Origin: Alphaproteobacteria bacterium | GTDB taxonomy: Bacteria > Pseudomonadota > Alphaproteobacteria > Rhodobacterales > Rhodobacteraceae | Length of the DNA: 64,000 nucleotides | Reading direction: 5' to 3' | Assembly: GCA_030425145.1 (NCBI GenBank) | Contig: JAUHVK010000006.1 | Coordinates: 109,868 to 173,867 of the forward strand | Shown: piece by piece, positions 16,284-24,769 of the stretch | Layout: the number at the start of each line of letters is the position of its first letter | How positions within the stretch are numbered: the stretch's first letter is position 1 | Translations under genes and position numbers: made by a program | The notes under the pieces: model-generated | The model's database searches: none | What the model was told of the DNA's origin: nothing | What the model saw: the letters and a program-made list of their open reading frames with translations, nothing else

Positions 16284-19268
16284 TCAGTCCGGGTTTGCGC
16301 GTGTAAACGGCAGGGGCATGGGAGGTTTGTACGGTTTGGGTGCTGAAACGTACGGATCAACCATACGGGTCTGATCCGGTGTCAGGATGTGCCGCAGCAG
16401 CGCGACCGGGTGGCGGCGCAGGGTGAGGCGCATGGCGACGTAATCTTCGACCACCTGTTCGCCCTCGGTCATCTGCGGCAGATGGGCGGCGGGTTCCATG
16501 ATCGCCTCCCCGTCGATGTCGCCGTCAAAGAGCGGCAGGGTCTTGCGGGTGGTCAGCGCCTTGGCCTCCCACAGGGCCTGACGGCGGGTGAGGCCGATCT
16601 CGCGGAAAGTGTCGGCCTCGGCCAGACGGGCGATGGTGGCGGGATCAAGCCCGGCGCGACGCCAGAGGTCACCGATGCTCTGGTAACCATTGCCGCGTCC
16701 GGCGGCGATCCATGACGCGTCTTCCTCGTTCAAGCCCTTGATCTGTCGGAAGCCCAGTCGCAGGGCGAGGCCGCCCTTGGCGTCGGGTTCCATCACGTTG
16801 TCCCAGAAGCTGGCGTTGATGCAGACAGGCAGAACGGTCACGCCATGTTCGCGGGCATCGCGGACGATTTGGGCTGGGGCGTAGAAGCCCATGGGCTGGG
16901 AGTTCAGCAGCGCGCAGGCGAAGATGCCGGGGTGGTGGTGTTTGATCCAGGCAGAGGCATAGACCAGAAGGGCAAAGCTGGCGGCGTGGCTTTCGGGGAA
17001 GCCGTAAGATCCGAAGCCTTCGATCTGGGAGAAACAGCGTTCGGCGAAATCCTCATCGTACCCCTTGTTGCGCATGCCGCGCATGAAGAGGGTGCGGAAC
17101 TCTGACACGTTGCCGTGTTTTTTGAACGTGGCCAGAGAGCGGCGCAAGCGGTCGGCCTGTTCGGGTGTGAAGCCCGCGCCGACAATAGCGATCTGCATCG
17201 CCTGTTCCTGAAAGAGTGGCACGCCGAGGGTTTTGCCCAGCACCGCGCCAAGTTCGTCCGAAGGAAAGCTGACCTCCTCTTCGCCATTGCGGCGGCGGAT
17301 ATAGGGGTGGACCATATCACCCTGAATGGGGCCGGGGCGGATGATGGCGACCTCGATCACCAGATCGTAGAAGCAGCGCGGCTTCATGCGTGGCAGGAAG
17401 TTCATCTGCGCGCGGGATTCGACCTGGAAGACACCGACGCTGTCGGCTTTGCAGAGCATGTCATAGACCGCCGGGTCTTCGGGGGGCAGGGTGGCGAGGT
17501 TGTAGTTCTGGCCATGATGCAGCTGCATAAGGTCGAACGCCTTGCGGATGCAGGAGAGCATGCCGAGGGCCAGCACATCGACCTTGAGGATGCCGAGCGC
17601 GTCGATATCGTCCTTGTCCCAGCAGATGACGGTGCGGTCCTCCATCGTGGCGTTTTCGATGGGGACCAGTTCGTCAAGCCGCCCTTCGGTGATGATGAAG
17701 CCGCCGACATGCTGGGAGAGATGCCGGGGGAAACCGATGATTTCGAAGATCAGCTCCATCGTCAGCTTGAGACGGTGATCGTCGGGGTCGAGGCCGATTT
17801 CGCGCATGCGATGCTCTTCGAGGCCATTGGTCGAGAAGAAGCCCCAGAGCTGGGAAGAGAGCGCGCCGATGGTGTCCTGTGACAGGCCCATCACCGCGCC
17901 CACCTCGCGGATGGCGCGTTTGCCGCGGTAGTGGATCACGGTGGCGCAGAGGCCGGCGCGGTGGCGGCCATAGCGGTCGTAGATGTGCTGGATCACCTCT
18001 TCGCGGCGTTCATGTTCGAAATCGACGTCGATATCGGGGGGTTCGTCGCGGGCCTCAGAGACGAAGCGTTCGAACACCATGGTGCCAATTTCGGGGCTTA
18101 CGGAGGTCACGCCGAGGCAATAGCAGACCACTGAGTTGGCGGCAGAGCCACGGCCCTGGCAGAGAATGCCACGTTCGCGGGCGAAGGCGACGATGTCGCG
18201 CACGGTGAGGAAATAGGGCTCGTATTTCAGTTTGCCGATCAGAGTGAGTTCATGGGCGAGCAGCTTTTTCACCTTGTCGGGCGCGCCATGCGGGTAGCGC
18301 CATTTCAGCCCTTCATGGGCGAGGCGGGAGAGGCGCTGGGCGGCGGTCTCGGTGCCGGTGATTTCGCTTGGATATTCGTAGCGCAGCTGGCCGAGATCGA
18401 AGGTGCAGGTCTCGGCCAGTTGGGTGGCGCGGTCTACCGCATCGGCGTGAGGACCAAGCAGGCGGCGCATTTCGGCCTCGGAACGCAGGCGCTGTTCGCC
18501 ATTGGCGAGCGCTTTGGTGCCCAGTTCGTCAACCCGGCAGCCCTGGCGGATGGCGGTGACCACATCGGCCAGTTTGCGGCGGCGACCGTGGTGCATGATC
18601 GGGGTGGCCGACGCCACGGTGGGCAGACCCAAGCGGTGTGCCAGCGCTGCGATGCGGTCGAAGCGGGGGCCGTCCTGCCCGTCATAGAGCGGGCCGAGCA
18701 GGAGGTGGATCTGTCCGGGGAAGCGGCGCGACAGCCGTTCCGCCTGTGACGACCAGTTGTCCGCGCCGCTTTTGGATGTTGGAACTTGTGAGGGCGGATG
18801 CAGGAGCCAGATGAGACCGTCGGTGCCGTGCACCAGATCGTCGAGCGTCAGGTGACACTCGCCCTTGGGCGCGCGGCGGCGGCCTGTGGTCATCAGGCGG
18901 CAGAGCTGCGCCCAGCCTTGCCGTGTGCTGGCCAATGCAGTGGTGGTGAAGCCGGTGTCGGTGACGATCTTTGCGCCGGGGATCAGCCGGGGCACATGGG
19001 TCAGGATGTGGCTGCGCCGGTGGTCGATGTGACCCGGTACGGGTGGGCCGATGGGGCCATTGCGGGCCTCGAGTTCGGTGCGTTCGCGGATCAGGCGCTG
19101 GAGGTTTTTCCCTTCGCTCCAGGCGCGGACGATGCCGGCGACCGAGTTGGTGTCGGTGATGGCGATGGCCGAGAGGCCCAGGGTGGCGGCACGCTCCATG
19201 TATTCCTCGGGGTGGGAGGCCCCGGTGAGGAAGGTGAAGTTGGAGGTGATCGACAGCTCTGCGAACAT
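16284..19268 (-). CDS. dnaE2: Error-prone DNA polymerase DnaE2 (ImuC), lacking the usual C-terminal OB region
   Basis: A 994-residue C-family polymerase used in SOS-induced translesion synthesis. The N-terminal PHP domain (FAELSITSNFTFLTGASHPEEY) is followed by the polymerase core with CQGRGSAANSVVCYCLG and the catalytic PDIDVDF at about residues 411-417, then the fingers text FQEQAMQIAI. The C-terminus stops soon after RLTLRRHPVALLRH, where DnaE2 proteins as I know them continue through an OB fold (VAGLVLVRQRPGTA-type text) to about 1,050-1,150 residues. The polymerase active site is complete. GAGGGG precedes the ATG. An SOS box lies at 19282-19296. imuA and imuB are not adjacent. Confidence 0.93.
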   Translation of the reverse strand: MFAELSITSNFTFLTGASHPEEYMERAATLGLSAIAITDTNSVAGIVRAWSEGKNLQRLIRERTELEARNGPIGPPVPGHIDHRRSHILTHVPRLIPGAKIVTDTGFTTTALASTRQGWAQLCRLMTTGRRRAPKGECHLTLDDLVHGTDGLIWLLHPPSQVPTSKSGADNWSSQAERLSRRFPGQIHLLLGPLYDGQDGPRFDRIAALAHRLGLPTVASATPIMHHGRRRKLADVVTAIRQGCRVDELGTKALANGEQRLRSEAEMRRLLGPHADAVDRATQLAETCTFDLGQLRYEYPSEITGTETAAQRLSRLAHEGLKWRYPHGAPDKVKKLLAHELTLIGKLKYEPYFLTVRDIVAFARERGILCQGRGSAANSVVCYCLGVTSVSPEIGTMVFERFVSEARDEPPDIDVDFEHERREEVIQHIYDRYGRHRAGLCATVIHYRGKRAIREVGAVMGLSQDTIGALSSQLWGFFSTNGLEEHRMREIGLDPDDHRLKLTMELIFEIIGFPRHLSQHVGGFIITEGRLDELVPIENATMEDRTVICWDKDDIDALGILKVDVLALGMLSCIRKAFDLMQLHHGQNYNLATLPPEDPAVYDMLCKADSVGVFQVESRAQMNFLPRMKPRCFYDLVIEVAIIRPGPIQGDMVHPYIRRRNGEEEVSFPSDELGAVLGKTLGVPLFQEQAMQIAIVGAGFTPEQADRLRRSLATFKKHGNVSEFRTLFMRGMRNKGYDEDFAERCFSQIEGFGSYGFPESHAASFALLVYASAWIKHHHPGIFACALLNSQPMGFYAPAQIVRDAREHGVTVLPVCINASFWDNVMEPDAKGGLALRLGFRQIKGLNEEDASWIAAGRGNGYQSIGDLWRRAGLDPATIARLAEADTFREIGLTRRQALWEAKALTTRKTLPLFDGDIDGEAIMEPAAHLPQMTEGEQVVEDYVAMRLTLRRHPVALLRHILTPDQTRMVDPYVSAPKPYKPPMPLPFTRANPD

Positions 19269-19281
19269 ACCCCTCTTTTAT

Positions 19282-19296
19282 GTTCTTCTTTTGTTC
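19282..19296. promoter_or_regulatory. LexA (SOS) box upstream of dnaE2
   Basis: Direct repeat GTTC-N7-GTTC, the alphaproteobacterial LexA-binding motif, located 13 bases upstream of the dnaE2 start codon. On the coding strand it reads GAAC-N7-GAAC. Spacing and both tetramers are exact. Confidence 0.85.
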
Positions 19297-19349
19297 TTTT
19301 TCCAGTGATTCGAGTCAGGTGAGCAGTCCGCGCTGTGGCAGCGGCGGAT

Positions 19350-19375
19350 TTTGCATACTTGGAAAAAGGAGAAGA
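19350..19375. repeat. GCATACTTGGAAAAAGGAGAAG motif (copy B)
   Basis: The plus-strand text GCATACTTGGAAAAAGGAGA plus AG ends against the stop codon of the phosphopantetheinyl transferase gene (stop 19376-19378). It is related to copies at 15864, 37534 and 53549. Confidence 0.65.
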
Positions 19376-20107
19376 TCAGGGGGTGGGCACAGCGAGCCAT
19401 GTCAGGATGTGGGTCGATGTGCACCTGAGATGGATGTCGAAGCGTCTGCCCTTGGGCAGGGTTTCGGTGAGACTGGTGGTGAGGGAAAGGGCGAGGCTGG
19501 TGTCTCCGGGTGGGTCGGTCAATTCGGCGGCGTCGAAGCCGAAATGGTGGCCGACCTGAGGGTAGAGGGCTTTGAAGAGCGCCTCTTTGGCCGAGAAGGC
19601 TAGCGTGGCGTTGGTATTGGTCGGATGGGGGCCTTGTGTCAGTAGCGCGCGTTCGTCCGGCGACAGGGTCTGTGACAGGATCGCGTCGAGGGAGCGTCCT
19701 TCGGCGATGGCTTCGGTGTCGATGCCGAAGCTGCGTCCGGTGTCCTGCGAGAGCAGGCAGGCGCAGCGGCCGCGTGCGTGGCTGATCGAGCCGGAGAGTC
19801 CTTCGGGCCAGAGGGGCGCGCGGCTGGGGGTGGTGTCGACCGGGCGGGGAGGCAGGCCGAGACCGGCCATGGCGGCCTGTGTCATTGCGCGACCGGCGAG
19901 GAACTCGGCTTTGCGGCGGGGGACGGCGCGCGAGAGCGTCGATGGTTGGGGGATGTCCAGCTGGGCGAAGAGGGCGTCGGAGAAGGCGGCCTCGTCATAG
20001 CTGGCCGAGACCAGAACCGCGCCGGAGATCAGGCTGTCCTCCTGCGCGATGCCGGAGAGGAACCCGCGCGCGCGGGTTTGCAGGTCAGTGAAGAACGGTG
20101 TCGTCAT
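19376..20107 (-). CDS. 4'-phosphopantetheinyl transferase (EntD/Sfp superfamily)
   Basis: A 243-residue enzyme that attaches 4'-phosphopantetheine from CoA to carrier proteins. The EntD-like signature is present: GSISHARG (about residues 105-112), FGIDTEAI with the Mg-binding Asp and Glu (about 128-135), and the FSAKEALFKALYP motif (about 170-182). EntD-type enzymes often serve peptide or polyketide synthetases, or the holo-ACP of fatty acid synthesis; no synthetase is in the window. The ATG at 20107 is preferred to the GTG three bases earlier. It is divergent from the glycosyltransferase gene. Confidence 0.92.
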   Translation of the reverse strand: MTTPFFTDLQTRARGFLSGIAQEDSLISGAVLVSASYDEAAFSDALFAQLDIPQPSTLSRAVPRRKAEFLAGRAMTQAAMAGLGLPPRPVDTTPSRAPLWPEGLSGSISHARGRCACLLSQDTGRSFGIDTEAIAEGRSLDAILSQTLSPDERALLTQGPHPTNTNATLAFSAKEALFKALYPQVGHHFGFDAAELTDPPGDTSLALSLTTSLTETLPKGRRFDIHLRCTSTHILTWLAVPTP

Positions 20108-20215
20108 CACCTGACTGCATTCCCGTTGCGCGTCAGACGGTCAAGGGGAAAGCGCGTGGCGGATTTACTTGAGGCAGGCAGAGCGCTAGGCAACGCGGGA
20201 CGAAGGAGAGGTTGG

Positions 20216-20899
20216 ATGTCGGAGCAGAACCGGACACGCGGCGTGATGTATGTGGCCTGGGGCAAGGCGCATGTGGATGTGGCGCGGCGGTCTGCAGCGT
20301 CGGTGAAAAAGCACAATCCGGGTTTGCAGGCGGCGATCTGGTGTGCGGCGGACGATGACACCAGCGGGTTCGATCAGAGCTTTGTCATACCGGCCGAGAT
20401 GACCCGGCCCAAGGTGGGTGCGCTGAAGTTCAGCCCGTTCGACGAGACGCTTTATCTGGACAATGACACGATGATCCGGGCCGATCTGTCGTCATTGTTC
20501 GATCTGTTGAAGCGGTTCGATCTGTGCGGCGCGCATGTGATGCTGTGGCATCGACCGCGTCACAAGCGGAAGTGGCAGACAGAGGTGCCGGAGACCTTTC
20601 CCGAGATCAATTGCGGGGTGCTGCTCTATCGCAGGAACGCCGCGACGGAGCGGTTCTTTGACGACTGGCAGGCGGCCTATGATGCGGCGGGGATGAAGAT
20701 CGACCAGCCGACGTTCCGCGAGACATTGTGGAAGTCGGATTTACGGTTCTATGTCTTCCCGCCGCAATTCAACAAGCGTATCTTCGAGGTGTCTGAGCTG
20801 ATTTATTCCGACCAGCCGAAACCGCGCATTTTACACCTTCCGATCCTGCGGCCGCAGAAAAGCGTGTTAAAACGGTGGTTCTCGAACCTGATCCGATAG
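20216..20899 (+). CDS. Putative glycosyltransferase (nucleotide-diphospho-sugar transferase fold)
   Basis: A 227-residue protein with a GT-A-like layout. Strand one is RGVMYVAWGKAHVDVARRSAASVKKHNPG, a DND metal-binding triad follows in ETLYLDNDTMIRADLS (about residues 80-84), and INCGVLLYRRN is a common acceptor-loop motif. This suggests a GT8-like or related sugar transferase; donor and acceptor are unknown. The ATG at 20216 has GAAGGAGAG upstream. It stands alone, between the divergent PPTase and deoC, 73 bases ahead of deoC, so it might be read together with the deoxyribose operon. Confidence 0.72.
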   Translation: MSEQNRTRGVMYVAWGKAHVDVARRSAASVKKHNPGLQAAIWCAADDDTSGFDQSFVIPAEMTRPKVGALKFSPFDETLYLDNDTMIRADLSSLFDLLKRFDLCGAHVMLWHRPRHKRKWQTEVPETFPEINCGVLLYRRNAATERFFDDWQAAYDAAGMKIDQPTFRETLWKSDLRFYVFPPQFNKRIFEVSELIYSDQPKPRILHLPILRPQKSVLKRWFSNLIR

Positions 20900-20972
20900 C
20901 GCCCTACGCGGCGTCGTGTCTTGTATGCGCCGTTTGGCCGTGTCAGCATCGCCGCTCAAGGAGAAATAAGCC

Positions 20973-21965
20973 ATGCTGACCCAGACATCGCAGAAAGAGG
21001 CTGTGCATCTGCCGCAGACGCTTGAGCCGCGCAATCCCGGGATGGAGCTTGACCTCGACTGGGTGATGCGTGCGACCGCGAACCGGTCGGCGATCGAGCG
21101 GCGGGCGGCGACGCTGCCGGGGCGGCGGTCGGTCAAGAAGGACTATCAGGCGGCGTGGCTGTGCCGCGCGATCACCTGCATCGACCTGACGACTCTGGCG
21201 GGCGACGACACGGCGGGGCGTGTGGCGCGGCTTTGTGCCAAGGCGCGGCAGCCGGTGCGGGCGGACCTTCTGAATGCGCTGGGCATGGACGGGCTCAAGG
21301 TCGGTGCGGTCTGCGTCTATCACGACATGGTAGCCACGGCGGTCGACGCTTTGGCAGGTACTGGGATCCCGGTAGCAGCCGTCAGCACGGGGTTTCCGGC
21401 GGGTCTGTCGCCGTTCCACCTGCGGGTGGCGGAGATCGAGGAAAGCGTAAAGGTTGGTGCTGCCGAGATCGACATCGTGATCTCGCGTCGACATGTGCTG
21501 ACGGGCAATTGGCAGGCGCTCTATGACGAGATGCGGGCCTTCCGTGCCGCCTGTGGTGAGGCGCATGTGAAAGCCATTCTGGCCACGGGCGAATTGGGCA
21601 CGTTGCAGAACGTCGCGCGCGCCTCGCTGGTCTGCATGATGGCGGGGGCGGATTTCATCAAGACCTCGACCGGCAAGGAAAGCGTCAACGCCACGCTGCC
21701 GGTGTCGCTGGTGATGATCCGGGCAATCCGGGAGTATTTCGAAGAGACAGGGTATCGCGTGGGCTACAAGCCTGCCGGTGGGATTTCGAAGGCGAAGGAT
21801 GCGCTCGTGTATCTGGCGTTGATGAAGGAAGAACTGGGCGACCGCTGGGTGCAGAACGATCTGTTCCGGTTCGGGGCCTCGTCGCTCTTGGGGGATATCG
21901 AGCGTCAGTTGGAGCATCACGTCACCGGGGCCTATTCGGCGTCGTGGCGCCATGCGGCCGGGTGA
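20973..21965 (+). CDS. deoC: Deoxyribose-phosphate aldolase
   Basis: A 330-residue class I aldolase splitting 2-deoxyribose-5-phosphate into glyceraldehyde-3-phosphate and acetaldehyde. It belongs to the longer DeoC type. The Schiff-base lysine is in FIKTSTGKESVNATL and the second catalytic lysine is in GYKPAGGISKAKDA. GGAGA precedes the ATG. It is followed by a small membrane protein gene and a two-domain aldehyde dehydrogenase that could oxidise the acetaldehyde, which makes a deoxynucleoside catabolic operon. Confidence 0.95.
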   Translation: MLTQTSQKEAVHLPQTLEPRNPGMELDLDWVMRATANRSAIERRAATLPGRRSVKKDYQAAWLCRAITCIDLTTLAGDDTAGRVARLCAKARQPVRADLLNALGMDGLKVGAVCVYHDMVATAVDALAGTGIPVAAVSTGFPAGLSPFHLRVAEIEESVKVGAAEIDIVISRRHVLTGNWQALYDEMRAFRAACGEAHVKAILATGELGTLQNVARASLVCMMAGADFIKTSTGKESVNATLPVSLVMIRAIREYFEETGYRVGYKPAGGISKAKDALVYLALMKEELGDRWVQNDLFRFGASSLLGDIERQLEHHVTGAYSASWRHAAG

Positions 21966-21974
21966 GGCGGGACG

Positions 21975-22268
21975 ATGGGCAATAACCCGATGGTCCTGCT
22001 GTTCGGTCTTTCGGCCCTGATGTGGCTGGGGGCGCAGAACTGGCGGCGACGCAGGCTCAAGCGCGCGGTGCGCGATCTGCCGACACTGATGCAGCGGATG
22101 CTGGGGCCGGAACCGGCCTTTGAGCCGCCGGCCGATCCGCCTGAAGGCTTGCAGCGTTTCGCGCATCTGCACGACCGGACCCGTCGGGTTGAATGGGTCA
22201 TCCGCGGGGCTGCGCTGCTCTGGCTGGCCTATGTTGTTTTCCTGCTTTTGAAAGGCACCTTCCAATGA
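21975..22268 (+). CDS. Small two-helix membrane protein in the deoC operon
   Basis: A 97-residue protein I do not recognise. It has one hydrophobic segment at the N-terminus (PMVLLFGLSALMWLGAQ) and one at the C-terminus (GAALLWLAYVVFLLLKG), joined by a basic and proline-rich loop of about 55 residues (RRRRLKRAV, PEPAFEPPADPPEG). It begins 9 bases after deoC and its stop overlaps the ATG of the aldehyde dehydrogenase, so it is translated as part of the operon. A helical hairpin with the loop on the cytoplasmic side fits the positive charges. Function unknown. Confidence 0.75.
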   Translation: MGNNPMVLLFGLSALMWLGAQNWRRRRLKRAVRDLPTLMQRMLGPEPAFEPPADPPEGLQRFAHLHDRTRRVEWVIRGAALLWLAYVVFLLLKGTFQ

Positions 22269-24613
22269 CCGTACAAGAGATCTTCGAGAGTATGGACTAC
22301 GGAACCGCACCGGAATCGGCGGCGGATGCGCTGGCATGGCTGGTCGATCAGGGGGATCGGTTCGGGCATTTCATCAACGGCGCGATGACCGATCCCGGTC
22401 AGGTGTTCGAAAGCCGCAACCCGGCAAATGGCGAGGTGCTCGCGCATCTGACTCAAGGTACGCAGGCGGATGTGGACGCGGCTGTGACTGCAGCCCGCAA
22501 GGCGCAGAAGGCTTGGGCCAAGTTGGGCGGCGCGGGGCGGGCGCGGTATCTTTATGCGCTGGCTCGGCTGATGCAGAAACATGCACGCCTGTTTGCGGTG
22601 CTTGAGACGCTCGACAACGGCAAGCCGATCCGCGAGAGTCGGGACATCGACGTGCTCTTGGCGCAGCGGCATTTCTATTATCACGCCGGGCAAGCGCAGT
22701 TGTTCGACAGCGAATTTGCCGGGCGCGAGGCGCATGGCGTGTGTGGTCAGGTCATTCCGTGGAACTTCCCGCTGCTGATGCTGGCGTGGAAGGTCGCGCC
22801 GGCCTTGGCGGCTGGCAACACAGTGGTGTTGAAGCCTGCGGAATACACGTCACTAACGGCGCTTTTGTTCGCGGATGTGTGTCGACAGGCCGGGTTGCCG
22901 AAAGGTGTGGTGAACATCGTTACTGGTGATGGTTCAGTGGGTGAGATGATCGTCACGCACCCGGATGTGGACAAGGTGGCCTTTACCGGATCTACCGCCG
23001 TGGGGCGGCGCATCCGCGAGGCGACGGCTGGGTCGGGTAAAGCGTTGACCTTGGAGTTGGGCGGCAAGTCGCCTTACATCGTGTTCGAGGATGCGGATCT
23101 GGATTCCGCCGTTGAAGGTTTGGTCGATGCAATCTGGTTCAATCAGGGGCAGGTCTGCTGTGCGGGATCGCGGCTTCTGGTGCAGGAAGGCGTTGCGGAT
23201 CGTTTCTATGCCAAATTGAAAGCGCGGATGGACAAGCTGCGGGTTGGTTCTCCTTTGGACAAGTCGATCGACGTGGGGGCGATTGTCGATCCGAAGCAGT
23301 TGGAGACAATTACACGTCTGGTGGACAGCAACACGGCGGGCGAGACCTATCGCGCGAATTGTGAGATGCCGGAGAGCGGGTGTTTCTACCCACCGACGCT
23401 GATCATCGGGCTGAGCACGGCTGATCCGCTGATGCAGGAAGAGATTTTCGGGCCGGTGCTGGTGGGCACGACGTTCCGCACGCCGTCCGAGGCGGTCGAT
23501 CTGGCGAACAACACGCGCTACGGGCTTGCGGCGACTCTGTGGAGCGAGAACATCAACGTCGCTTTGGACATCGCGCCCAAGCTGGCGGCTGGGGTGGTCT
23601 GGGTCAACGGCACCAACATGTTCGATGCCGCAGCACCCTTTGGCGGTATCCGTGAAAGCGGCTTCGGGCGCGAGGGCGGGCCGGAAGGGATGATGGCCTA
23701 CTCCAAGCCTTCGGGCAGCGGTAAGGCGATGAGCAAGATCGAAGGCTTCAGCAGCGGGCCGGATGCAGAGCCGCAGGCGGTGGACCGGACGGCCAAGCTC
23801 TATGTCGGTGGCAAGCAGGCGCGGCCCGATGGCGGCTATGCCTATGAGGTGTTCACCAAGGCGGGCAAGCTGATCGGGCAGGCGCCGCTGGCGAACCGCA
23901 AGGACGTGCGCAACGCGGTCGAGGCGGCGCGCGGCGCGGCAGGCTGGGCCGGGACAACGGCGCATCTGCGTGCGCAGATCCTCTATTACATTGCGGAAAA
24001 CCTCGCGGCGAGGAAAGACGAGTACGCAACACGGTTGAACCAGATGACCGGCACAAAGACCGGCGCGAAAGAGGTGGATGTCGCAGTGAACCGGCTGTTC
24101 ACCTATGCCGCCTGGGCCGACAAGTTCGACGGGCGCGTGGCGCAGGTGCCGCTGCGGGGCGTGGCATTGGCCATGCGCGAACCCTGCGGGGTGATCGGGG
24201 CGTTCTGCCCGGACGATCACCCGCTGCTGGGCCTCGTGTCGGCGATGGCTCCGGCGATTGCCATGGGCAACCGGGTTGTTTTGGTGGCATCTGAGCCCTT
24301 CCCGCTGGCCGCGACGGATTTCTATCAGGTGCTGGATACCTCGGACGTGCCAGGTGGGGTGGTCAATATCCTGACCGGGCGACATGCCGAACTGGCTCCG
24401 ACTCTGGCGCAGCATATGGATATGGAGGCGGTCTGGTCGTTCTCCTCGACCGATCTGTCCGCTGGGATCGAACGCGGTGCTGCGCTCAATCTCAAGCGGA
24501 CCTGGGTCAACAACGGGCGGGGTCGTGACTGGATGGGGCAGGACGGCGAAGGGCGGGTGTTCCTTGATGCGGCGACCGAAACCAAGACGGTTTGGGTGCC
24601 CTACGGTGCGTGA
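22265..24613 (+). CDS. Two-domain aldehyde dehydrogenase (ALDH16-like) with an inactive second domain
   Basis: A 782-residue protein with two successive ALDH folds. The first domain (residues about 40-490) is complete: PWNFPLLML, the catalytic Glu in LELGGKSP and the catalytic Cys in GQVCCAGSR near residue 296. The second domain (about 515-782) retains the fold texts LYVGGKQARPDGG and GVIGAFCPDDHPLLGL, but where the Cys motif belongs it reads VNNGRGRDW, with no cysteine. This matches the ALDH16 pattern of one active and one degenerate domain. Its place behind deoC suggests oxidation of acetaldehyde or another product of deoxyribose breakdown. Confidence 0.9.
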   Translation: MTVQEIFESMDYGTAPESAADALAWLVDQGDRFGHFINGAMTDPGQVFESRNPANGEVLAHLTQGTQADVDAAVTAARKAQKAWAKLGGAGRARYLYALARLMQKHARLFAVLETLDNGKPIRESRDIDVLLAQRHFYYHAGQAQLFDSEFAGREAHGVCGQVIPWNFPLLMLAWKVAPALAAGNTVVLKPAEYTSLTALLFADVCRQAGLPKGVVNIVTGDGSVGEMIVTHPDVDKVAFTGSTAVGRRIREATAGSGKALTLELGGKSPYIVFEDADLDSAVEGLVDAIWFNQGQVCCAGSRLLVQEGVADRFYAKLKARMDKLRVGSPLDKSIDVGAIVDPKQLETITRLVDSNTAGETYRANCEMPESGCFYPPTLIIGLSTADPLMQEEIFGPVLVGTTFRTPSEAVDLANNTRYGLAATLWSENINVALDIAPKLAAGVVWVNGTNMFDAAAPFGGIRESGFGREGGPEGMMAYSKPSGSGKAMSKIEGFSSGPDAEPQAVDRTAKLYVGGKQARPDGGYAYEVFTKAGKLIGQAPLANRKDVRNAVEAARGAAGWAGTTAHLRAQILYYIAENLAARKDEYATRLNQMTGTKTGAKEVDVAVNRLFTYAAWADKFDGRVAQVPLRGVALAMREPCGVIGAFCPDDHPLLGLVSAMAPAIAMGNRVVLVASEPFPLAATDFYQVLDTSDVPGGVVNILTGRHAELAPTLAQHMDMEAVWSFSSTDLSAGIERGAALNLKRTWVNNGRGRDWMGQDGEGRVFLDAATETKTVWVPYGA

Positions 24614-24635
24614 TGGCCAATTTTCGCGCAGGTCA

Positions 24636-24664
24636 TTGAGAAATTGACGATGCAATGCTATTTT
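24636..24664 (+). promoter_or_regulatory. Candidate sigma-70 promoter for rsfS-rlmH
   Basis: TTGAGA (24636-24641), a 17-base spacer and TATTTT (24659-24664), followed by a 12-base GC palindrome CCCGGCGCCGGG and then the strong ribosome-binding site of the short leader ORF. Position fits; the boxes are only moderately good. Confidence 0.35.
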
Positions 24665-24712
24665 TGTAACACCCGGCGCCGGGGCGGAACGGCGATTACA
24701 CCTAGGAGGACG

Positions 24713-24769
24713 ATGTCCTGTCATTTCAAACGGATGTGGCGCGTGTCACTGACGGGGGTCTGCCCATGA
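24713..24769 (+). CDS. Possible 18-codon leader ORF overlapping rsfS
   Basis: An ATG at 24713 preceded by the near-perfect ribosome-binding site TAGGAGG opens a short frame reading MSCHFKRMWRVSLTGVCP. Its TGA overlaps the rsfS ATG (ATGA at 24766-24769). rsfS itself has no good ribosome-binding site, so ribosomes probably load at the short ORF and re-initiate at rsfS. Whether the peptide has a role or only couples translation cannot be told from one genome. Confidence 0.5.
   Translation: MSCHFKRMWRVSLTGVCP

Noticed and set aside
22934..24724. 596-codon open frame on the minus strand
   Set aside because: It lies wholly antisense to the aldehyde dehydrogenase gene and has Arg/His/Pro-rich text with no family resemblance; a GC-rich codon artefact.
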